Part shown: positions 1-5,610 of the stretch, one piece after another | Position numbering within the stretch: the stretch's first letter is position 1 | How the letters are laid out: each line of letters starts with the position of its first letter | Assembly: GCA_041483175.1 (NCBI GenBank) | Contig: JBGPFD010000222.1 | Coordinates: 1 to 5,682 of the forward strand | From: Gp7-AA10 sp041483175 | GTDB taxonomy: Bacteria > Acidobacteriota > Thermoanaerobaculia > Gp7-AA8 | Reading direction: 5' to 3' | Length of the DNA stretch: 5,682 nucleotides | Program-made: the position numbers and the translations under genes | Notes under the pieces: generated by a model | What the model saw: only the letters and a program-made list of their open reading frames with translations | Database searches by the model: none | Told to the model about the DNA's origin: nothing

Positions 1-1352
1 CCTATCCGCCGTTGTCAGTCATCGCCACGAACGGCCAGACATTCTGGCTGATCGGCATGATCTTCCTGATCACCTCATCGCTGCTCGGGTCGGTCAACTT
101 CATCGTGACCATCGTGCAGCTTCGGGCCAAGGGGATGAGCTTCATGCGCCTGCCGTTCTTCGTCTGGGCGCAGTTCGTGACCTCGTTCCTCCTGCTGCTC
201 GCTTTTCCGCCGCTGGAAGCGGCCGGCGTCCTGCAGTTGATGGACCGCGTCGCCGGAACGAGCTTCTTTCTGCCGAGCGGGTTGGTGGTCAGCGGCCAGG
301 TGCTGCACCGCGCGGGCGGTGGCAATCCCGTTCTGTGGCAGCACCTCTTCTGGTTCCTGGCGCATCCCGAGGTGTACGTGCTGATCCTGCCGGCGATAGG
401 CATCGTGGCAGAGGTGATCGCCAACAACACGCGGAAACCGCTGTGGGGCTATCGCTCGATGGTCGGCTCGGTCATCTTCCTCGGATTCATGTCCTTCATC
501 GTGTGGGCGCACCACATGTTCCTCACCGGCATGGGGACGATGATCAGCGCCTTCTTCCAGACCACGACCATGATCATCTCCATCCCCTCGGTGATCATCC
601 TGAGCGCGCTGTTCATCTCGTTGTGGGGGGCGTCGATCCGATTTACCACTCCGATGCTCTTCGCCCTGGCGTTCCTGCCGATGTTCGGCATCGGCGGACT
701 GACCGGGCTGCCGCTCGGGCTGGCGACAGCGGATATCCATCTGCACGACACCTACTACGTCATCGGCCATTTCCACTACGTCGTGGCGCCGGGAACGATC
801 TTCGCCATGTTCGCCGGCATCTATTACTGGTTCCCGAAGATCACCGGACGGAAGCTGAACGATTTCTGGGGCCGCGTGCACTTCTGGGGATCGTTCATCT
901 GCATCAACGGTGTCTTCTTTCCGATGTTCCTGCAGGGGCTGGCGGGCGTGTCGCGCCGTCTTTATGACGGCGGCATCCAGTACGCGCACGCGAAAGCGAT
1001 CGCCGAGCAGACCAATCCATTCATGTCGATCTCCGCGATTGGACTGCTCGCGTTCCAGATCCCGTTCATCTTCAATTTCTTCAGCAATGTCATCGCCGCG
1101 CTGCTCGGAAAGAAGAACGTGAATGACAACCCGTGGCAGGCCACGACCATCGAGTGGGCGGCGACGACGTCGCCTCCTCTGGCCCACGGCAACTTCGCCG
1201 TGATGCCGGTCGTGCACCGCGGGCCGTACGAATACAACGCGCCGGAGTGCACGATCGATGACTATCTGCCGCAGCATGTCGAGCTGGCGGCCGCGCCGCC
1301 GCCGGGCGGCGGGATGCTGCCGGAAACCGCGGTGGCTCAGAGGGAAATGTGA
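1..1352 (+). CDS. ctaD: cytochrome c oxidase subunit I, 3' part (5' end outside window)
   Basis: Catalytic subunit of an A-family heme-copper oxygen reductase in the cytoplasmic membrane, which reduces O2 to water. The first two bases finish a codon; 449 codons follow, starting YPPLS, so by comparison with bovine subunit I roughly 130-150 N-terminal residues are missing. Visible motifs: HPEVY at 363-377 (CuB His, D-channel Glu, cross-linked Tyr), WAHHMF with two CuB His at 510-515, LHDTYYV (Mg/heme propionate region), HFHYV (heme a3 and heme a His), and an RR pair in VSRRLYDGG. The upper D-channel Ser-Ser (75-80) and Asn (96-98) are kept. The K-channel is not: Lys is Ile (597-599), Thr is Ser (588-590), Ser is Ala (408-410). 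Compared with the bovine protein there are about 12 extra residues before AGGGNP (around 273-325). The C-terminal NPWQATTIEW and GPYEYNAPE segments are typical. The family assignment is certain; the internal TTG at 12 is not the start. Confidence 0.97.
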   Translation, partial: YPPLSVIATNGQTFWLIGMIFLITSSLLGSVNFIVTIVQLRAKGMSFMRLPFFVWAQFVTSFLLLLAFPPLEAAGVLQLMDRVAGTSFFLPSGLVVSGQVLHRAGGGNPVLWQHLFWFLAHPEVYVLILPAIGIVAEVIANNTRKPLWGYRSMVGSVIFLGFMSFIVWAHHMFLTGMGTMISAFFQTTTMIISIPSVIILSALFISLWGASIRFTTPMLFALAFLPMFGIGGLTGLPLGLATADIHLHDTYYVIGHFHYVVAPGTIFAMFAGIYYWFPKITGRKLNDFWGRVHFWGSFICINGVFFPMFLQGLAGVSRRLYDGGIQYAHAKAIAEQTNPFMSISAIGLLAFQIPFIFNFFSNVIAALLGKKNVNDNPWQATTIEWAATTSPPLAHGNFAVMPVVHRGPYEYNAPECTIDDYLPQHVELAAAPPPGGGMLPETAVAQREM

Positions 1353-1417
1353 TGGACAATCTGAAATTCGGTTACGGTCGGGGTGACAGCGGCCTCTACG
1401 CGGCTTTCCTACGTTAG
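1352..1417 (+). CDS. candidate 21-residue microprotein between subunits I and III
   Basis: An ATG overlaps the subunit I stop by one base (TGATG, 1350-1354) and opens a 21-codon frame ending in TAG at 1415-1417. A Shine-Dalgarno-like GAGGG at 1340-1344 lies 7 bases before the ATG, better spaced than for several real genes here. The stop overlaps the AGGAG of subunit III, which would favour translational coupling. The peptide begins MDNLKFGYG and continues RGDSGLYAAFLR. Its second half resembles RPDTGLYNAKL near the start of subunit III (7 of 11 positions identical), so it could be a decayed or partial copy of that region, a leader-like coupling peptide, or chance. It has no clear membrane helix. 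No function is recognised, and expression is unproven. Confidence 0.33.
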   Translation: MDNLKFGYGRGDSGLYAAFLR

Positions 1418-1420
1418 GAG
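1416..1420 (+). promoter_or_regulatory. ribosome binding site of subunit III (decides start)
   Basis: AGGAG precedes two adjacent in-frame ATG codons at 1423 and 1426. The spacing is 2 bases to the first and 5 bases to the second, so the second is preferred. The site overlaps the stop codon of the preceding small frame. Confidence 0.6.
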
Positions 1421-1425
1421 AAATG

Positions 1426-2046
<621 letters not shown>

Positions 2047-2057
2047 GAGGACTCCGC

Positions 2058-2447
2058 GTGACCGAACAAATCGTCGCACCGACTGCCCCAACGGAGAGCC
2101 ACGCCGAAGACCAGCATGGGCACGGCGGAGTCCACGATTCCGATCTCCATCACAGCCCGGAGGAGATCCGGCGCGAGATCCGCGTCTATCTTTGGGTGTT
2201 CGCCGGACTGGCGGCGCTGACCGCGCTGACGGTGTACGCCTGCTACGGATTGAAGACGCCGGTGCACATCGCCATCGCCATCGCCCTGGTCATCGCCTGC
2301 ACCAAAGGGTTTCTGGTCGCCGGCTTCTTCATGCATCTGTTGTCGGAGAAGAAGCTGATTTATTCGATTCTCATCCTGACGGTGTTTTTCTTCGCTGTCC
2401 TGATGTGGGCCCCCTGGAACCACTGGGCGGACATGATCGGACGCTGA
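2058..2447 (+). CDS. ctaF: cytochrome c oxidase subunit IV (prokaryotic COX4 family)
   Basis: Small accessory membrane subunit of bacterial aa3/caa3 oxidases, thought to stabilise the complex. It starts at GTG 2058, preceded by AGGAGG (2045-2050) at 7 bases, and gives 129 residues, slightly long for the family because of an N-terminal extension. Three membrane segments are likely at about 43-62, 68-91 and 100-118. The family signature is the stretch TKGFLVAGFFMHLLSEKK (82-99). The extension is His- and acid-rich, with His at 15, 20, 22, 26, 31 and 32; it could bind metal, but that is inference. It lies between subunit III and two small membrane genes, within the oxidase operon. The assignment rests on motif, size and position. 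Confidence 0.92.
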   Translation: MTEQIVAPTAPTESHAEDQHGHGGVHDSDLHHSPEEIRREIRVYLWVFAGLAALTALTVYACYGLKTPVHIAIAIALVIACTKGFLVAGFFMHLLSEKKLIYSILILTVFFFAVLMWAPWNHWADMIGR

Positions 2448-2450
2448 TGC

Positions 2451-2648
2451 ATGTCGCTACGCATCTTTCACGTCGTCTTCATCACCGTCTCGATTGCGCT
2501 GTCGGTGTTCGTCACCGGGTGGGGCGTGCGCGAATTCCTCGTCTCGCGCAGCGCTGGCGCGCTGGCGCTGGCAATCGTCTTTCTGCTCGCTGGGATCGTC
2601 CTGATGTTTTACGCGAACCACACGTTTCGAAAGCTGAGGGATCTATGA
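2451..2648 (+). CDS. small two-helix membrane protein in the oxidase operon
   Basis: A 65-residue protein with two predicted membrane helices, about residues 5-23 (starting IFHVVFITVSIAL) and 36-54 (ALALAIVFLLAGIVLMFY), joined by a short loop with Arg and Glu and followed by a basic tail (FRKLRDL). The ATG is 3 bases after the subunit IV stop (TGATGCATG) with no clear Shine-Dalgarno site, so translational coupling is likely. The stop TGA overlaps the next ATG (ATGA, 2645-2648). Small unnamed proteins are common at this place in oxidase operons; I do not recognise a named family. The tight packing and clean hydrophobic pattern make it a real gene. A role as a small oxidase subunit or assembly factor is inference. 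Confidence 0.8.
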   Translation: MSLRIFHVVFITVSIALSVFVTGWGVREFLVSRSAGALALAIVFLLAGIVLMFYANHTFRKLRDL

Positions 2649-2962
2649 GATTAGTGCTGAGGCGCGTAAGCGCCGAAGGACCCCCTGCGCTTTTGCGAAG
2701 CGGGTCCTTCGCTTCGCTCAGGACCTGGGCGACCGCAGCGATTGTTCTGTTGCCCCAGGTCGCTCACGCCTGCCCGGTCTGTTTCGGCGCGCCGAACACG
2801 CCGGCCTCGAACGGCATGAACAACGCCATCGCCTTTCTGCTGACCATCGTGGGATTCGTGCAGATCGGATTCGTGGCGCTCTTCGTCACGTTCTGGCGGC
2901 GCGGGCGGGCGCTCCGCCGCCGGCGTGAAGAGCTTCAACTGATCGATGGAGGTGTGCGATGA
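2645..2962 (+). CDS. secreted/membrane-anchored small protein with CPVC motif
   Basis: A 105-residue protein of unknown function. The start is ATG 2645, with GAGGG at 2636-2640 four bases before it and a 4-base overlap with the preceding gene. It has an unusually long basic N-terminus (1-27), a hydrophobic signal-like stretch (28-42, TWATAAIVLLPQVAHA), then CPVCFGAP with Cys 43 and 46, a membrane helix (about 57-83) and a very basic tail (WRRGRALRRRREE). Cleavage after AHA would leave the CxxC at the mature N-terminus outside the membrane. Such a pair could bind copper or act in thiol exchange, which would fit its place just before subunit II, but this is not shown. Residues 7-27 are encoded by a palindromic repeat. 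The stop overlaps the subunit II start (ATGA, 2959-2962). The ORF runs open upstream to 2192 in this frame, but that part only shadows subunit IV and the 65-residue gene. Confidence 0.82.
   Translation: MRLVLRRVSAEGPPALLRSGSFASLRTWATAAIVLLPQVAHACPVCFGAPNTPASNGMNNAIAFLLTIVGFVQIGFVALFVTFWRRGRALRRRREELQLIDGGVR
2661..2725. repeat. REP-like palindromic element inside a coding sequence
   Basis: Three hairpin-forming units lie side by side or compete. GGCGC/GCGCC arms (2661-2665, 2670-2674) enclose a GTAA loop. CGAAGGACCC (2674-2683) pairs perfectly with GGGTCCTTCG (2702-2711) over 10 bp. GGTCCT (2703-2708) can instead pair with AGGACC (2720-2725). The stretch resembles dispersed palindromic repeats found in many high-GC bacterial genomes. 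It is read in frame as residues 7-27 of the CPVC protein, ahead of its signal-like hydrophobic stretch. That it is repeated elsewhere in the genome cannot be seen from this window. Confidence 0.65.
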
Positions 2963-3714
2963 GGGAGTTTCTCGCGCAATACATGCCGCCCGATTACTCG
3001 GCGCACGGCCCGCAGGTCGACAACCTGATCGTCGCCGTGCACTGGCTGATGGCCATCCTGTTTGTCTTCTGGCTGGCCTATTTCCTCTTTGCGATGTGGC
3101 GATTCAGCGCCTCGCGCCATCCGAAGGCCGCCTATCACGGCATGCAGTCGCACTGGTCGAGCTGGAGCGAGGCCGGCGTCGCGGTGGTGGAAGTCGTCCT
3201 GCTGGTCGGCTTTTCCATTCCCGCGTGGTCGCGATGGGCAACCAAACCGGCACCCGACACGAATCCGTTCGAAGTGCGCGTCATCGCCGAACAGTTCGCC
3301 TGGAACGTGCATTACCCCGGGCCGGACGGCAAGTTCGGTCGCCAGTCGATCAATCTGGTGACCTCGACCAATCCGATCGGACTGGACATGAGCGATCCCG
3401 CCGCGCAGGACGATGTCGTGGCGCTGAATCAGCTGCATCTGGAAGTCAATCGCCCGGCCCTGATTCACGTCAGCTCGAAGGACGTGATCCACAGTTTCAA
3501 GCTGCCGGTCATGCGCGTCGAGCAGGATGCCATCCCGGGGCAGGACGTTCCGATCCATTTCGTCCCCGTGCGCACGAACAACGGCGAAACCTGGGAGATC
3601 GCCTGCGCGCAGCTCTGCGGCCTCGGCCACTACCGCATGCGCGGCCAACTGTTCGTCGACACGAAAGAGGAGCTTCAGAAGTGGCTGGCCTCCCAGCCGA
3701 AGGTAACGCAGTAG
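2959..3714 (+). CDS. ctaC: cytochrome c oxidase subunit II (CuA, no cytochrome c domain)
   Basis: Subunit II accepts electrons from cytochrome c at a binuclear CuA centre on the outer face of the membrane. It has 251 residues from ATG 2959, with GGAGG at 2948-2952 six bases before the start. There are two membrane helices (about 22-46 and 72-94) and then a cupredoxin domain. The CuA ligands are complete: His 178 (DVIHSF) and CAQLCGLGHYRM with Cys 216, Gln 218 (carbonyl), Cys 220, His 224 and Met 227. The aromatic patch is EQFAW: Phe 113 stands where the cytochrome c entry Trp is usual, and Trp 115 is kept. Glu 71 aligns with the K-channel entry Glu of bovine subunit II (Glu 62), and Glu 78 replaces the usual helix Pro. 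The protein ends soon after the CuA domain, so this is aa3-like rather than caa3. It sits after subunits I, III and IV rather than before subunit I. Confidence 0.96.
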   Translation: MREFLAQYMPPDYSAHGPQVDNLIVAVHWLMAILFVFWLAYFLFAMWRFSASRHPKAAYHGMQSHWSSWSEAGVAVVEVVLLVGFSIPAWSRWATKPAPDTNPFEVRVIAEQFAWNVHYPGPDGKFGRQSINLVTSTNPIGLDMSDPAAQDDVVALNQLHLEVNRPALIHVSSKDVIHSFKLPVMRVEQDAIPGQDVPIHFVPVRTNNGETWEIACAQLCGLGHYRMRGQLFVDTKEELQKWLASQPKVTQ

Positions 3715-3723
3715 AGTAGAGTG

Positions 3724-5535
3724 ATGACTGTCCGTCCACCTCTTCGATACCTCCGCGACATGGAAGCGACCCCGCCGTGGCTGCGCCGCTTCACGAAGCT
3801 CGTCGCTGCGTCGACGCTGTTTCTGATTTTCGCCGGCGCCATGGTGACCTCCACCGGGTCGGGGCTCGCCGTTCCCGACTGGCCGCTTTCGTACGGCATG
3901 CTGATGCCGCCGATGGTCGGCGGAATCTTCTACGAGCACGGCCATCGGATGATCGCCGCGGCGGTCGGATTCCTCACCGTGGTGCAGGCGATCTGGCTGC
4001 AGCGTCGCGCGCGAAAACGCTCGCTGCGCATTCTCGGGTGGGCGGCGGTGGGGGCGGTCATCGCACAGGGAGTGTTAGGCGGGCTGACGGTGCTCTTTCT
4101 TCTGCCGCCGGCGATCTCCATTGCGCACGCCGGGCTAGCGGAGATCTTTCTCTGCCTCAACGTATCCATCGCGCTGGTCGCTTCGGAGTGGTTCGGCGCG
4201 CTTCAGACGACCGAAAAAGGGGACGCGCCGATCGGCGGCACGACTGCGCTCGTGCTGCTGGTCTTCGTGCAGATTCTCATCGGCGCGCAGATGCGACACC
4301 TCGGCGCCGGACTGGCCATTCCCGATTTCCCGCTGGCCTTCGGGCGCGTCATCCCGCCGATGCACTCGCTTGGCGTGATCGTGAATTTTGCCCATCGCCT
4401 CGGCGGCCTCGCGGTGATCGGTGCGGTCTTGGCCGTCGTCATCCGGCTGCGCCGGTTTGAATCGAACCACCCCCTTCGCCACGCGGCGGCGCTGCTGCTG
4501 CTGGTCGTCCCGGCACAAATCCTTCTCGGCGGTTACACCGTGTGGAGCGGCAAGCAGCCGGTGATCACCAGCCTGCACGTGGTGACCGGCGCGCTGACGC
4601 TGGCCCTTTCGCTGATCCTGGCGCTCAGCGCCCGGGCGGTGGGGTGGCGTGTAGCGGCGGGCACCCCCGCCCGCCCCGAAGCGGCCGAGGGCGGCCGCGT
4701 CCACACCACCGTTCGCGATTACCTCCAGCTTTCCAAGGCCCGCATCGTGGCGATGGTACTGATTACTACAGCGGGCGGTTATTTCTTCGGCGCCTCGCAC
4801 ATCGACATCATCCTGTTGCTCAAGACTCTCGTGGGGACGGCGCTGGTGGCGGCGGGAACGAACGCGCTCAACCAATACGTCGAGCGCGAGCTGGACGCCA
4901 AGATGCACCGGACGCGTTTGCGCCCGTTGCCCGGCGGCCGGATCTCTCCGCGCGCGGCGCTGCTGTTTTCGTCTGCTATATCAATCGTTGGTACAGTGTA
5001 CCTGGCCCTCGCCGTGAACGGGCTGACGGCGCTGCTCGGCGCATTCACGCTGATCACCTACATCTTCATTTACACGCCACTGAAGCGCGTCTCCAGCGCC
5101 TGCACGCTGATCGGCGCCATTCCCGGCGCGGTGCCGCCGCTCATGGGCTGGACTGCCGCCACCGGCGCGCTCGGCTTCGGCGGATGGATGGCCTTCGGCA
5201 TCGTCTTCCTGTGGCAGCTCCCGCACTTCATGGCCATCAGCTGGATCTACCGCGAAGACTACGGCCGCGCCGGTTTTGCCATGCTCTCGGTGCGCGACGC
5301 GGACGGTTCCGCCACGGCGCGCCAAGCGCTCTTCTACAGCGCCGCGCTTCTGATCCTCAGCGCGTTGCCCGGCGTGTTCGGCCACGCGCAATACGTCGCC
5401 GTCGCCGCCGCCGCCTTGCTCGTCGCCGCTTCCGTCGCCTTCCTCCGCGATCGAACGAATCGGTCTGCACGAAGACTGTTTATGACGTCGAACGTGTATC
5501 TTGTTGTCGCCATGATCCTGCTCGTTATCAGTTAA
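3724..5535 (+). CDS. ctaAB: fused heme A synthase - heme O synthase (CtaA-CtaB)
   Basis: A two-domain membrane enzyme of 603 residues for heme A. The N-terminal CtaA part (about 20-305) oxidises the heme O methyl group. It shows the internally repeated pattern TSTGSGLAVPDWPL (43-56) and GAGLAIPDFPL (194-204), and His in EHGHR (72, 74), IAHAG (135), FAHRLG (224) and SLHVVTG (285). The Cys pair found in many CtaA proteins after the first motif is absent. A Pro/Ala/Gly-rich linker (about 305-330) leads to the CtaB part (about 330-603), a UbiA-type farnesyltransferase that turns heme B into heme O. It has NQYVERELDAKMHRT (383-397, with Glu 387 for the usual first Asp), LWQLPHFMAISW and YREDYGRAGFAML. 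ATG 3724 was chosen over GTG 3721 and ATG 3760; none has a good Shine-Dalgarno site. The reactions run B to CtaB to CtaA, the reverse of domain order. The stop codon is supplied by the following repeat. Confidence 0.94.
   Translation: MTVRPPLRYLRDMEATPPWLRRFTKLVAASTLFLIFAGAMVTSTGSGLAVPDWPLSYGMLMPPMVGGIFYEHGHRMIAAAVGFLTVVQAIWLQRRARKRSLRILGWAAVGAVIAQGVLGGLTVLFLLPPAISIAHAGLAEIFLCLNVSIALVASEWFGALQTTEKGDAPIGGTTALVLLVFVQILIGAQMRHLGAGLAIPDFPLAFGRVIPPMHSLGVIVNFAHRLGGLAVIGAVLAVVIRLRRFESNHPLRHAAALLLLVVPAQILLGGYTVWSGKQPVITSLHVVTGALTLALSLILALSARAVGWRVAAGTPARPEAAEGGRVHTTVRDYLQLSKARIVAMVLITTAGGYFFGASHIDIILLLKTLVGTALVAAGTNALNQYVERELDAKMHRTRLRPLPGGRISPRAALLFSSAISIVGTVYLALAVNGLTALLGAFTLITYIFIYTPLKRVSSACTLIGAIPGAVPPLMGWTAATGALGFGGWMAFGIVFLWQLPHFMAISWIYREDYGRAGFAMLSVRDADGSATARQALFYSAALLILSALPGVFGHAQYVAVAAAALLVAASVAFLRDRTNRSARRLFMTSNVYLVVAMILLVIS
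4656..4698. repeat. paired palindromes in the CtaA-CtaB linker
   Basis: Two perfect GC-only stems lie five bases apart: GGCGGGC/GCCCGCC (4656-4662, 4669-4675) with a 6-base loop, and GCGGCC/GGCCGC (4681-4686, 4693-4698) with a 6-base loop. They encode most of the low-complexity linker (AAGTPARPEAAEGGR). In a high-GC genome such stems can arise by chance, so a repeat-element origin is uncertain. Confidence 0.45.
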
Positions 5536-5607
5536 CAGTTAGCAGTTAACAGTTAACAGGCCCGCCCACCGGAAGCCTCTGTTAACTGTTAACCGTTAAC
5601 TGTTAAC
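5530..5607. repeat. inverted array of GTTAAC heptamers (long hairpin)
   Basis: The left side holds four tandem 7-base units, AGTTAAC (5530-5536, 5544-5550, 5551-5557) with one variant AGTTAGC (5537-5543). The right side holds units GTTAACT/C (5581-5607). The two sides are inverted: 5531-5559 pairs with 5579-5607 over 29 positions with only two mismatches, around a 19-base GC-rich spacer (5560-5578). The first unit provides the TAA stop of the preceding fusion gene, and the last ends 3 bases before the next ATG. The hairpin could act as a terminator or attenuator or as an RNA-stability element. It has no T-run after it, so it is not a classical terminator. Tandem heptamers of this kind are known as dispersed repeats in some bacteria. 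Confidence 0.9.
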
Positions 5608-5610
5608 GCC

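Noticed and set aside
363..599. Subunit I being a nitric oxide reductase instead of an oxygen reductase
   Set aside because: The cross-linked Tyr in HPEVY and the D-channel Glu are present and subunit II has a full CuA site, all typical of an A-family oxygen reductase.
1296..1317. GC-rich palindrome near the end of subunit I
   Set aside because: It encodes the Pro/Gly-rich tail (APPPGGG); such symmetry is expected from these codons in a GC-rich gene.
2265..2300. Short GCCATC repeats in subunit IV
   Set aside because: They encode alternating Ile-Ala in a membrane helix; codon bias explains the pattern.
2192..2644. Upstream extension of the CPVC protein frame
   Set aside because: It is an out-of-frame reading of subunit IV and the 65-residue gene. 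ATG 2645 has a ribosome binding site and an ATGA overlap.
5397..5435. GCC-rich low-complexity run near the end of the fusion gene
   Set aside because: It encodes an Ala/Val-rich membrane helix and is not a separate repeat element.
5530..5607. CRISPR array
   Set aside because: The units are only 7 bases, directly adjacent and inverted about a centre, with no spacers.
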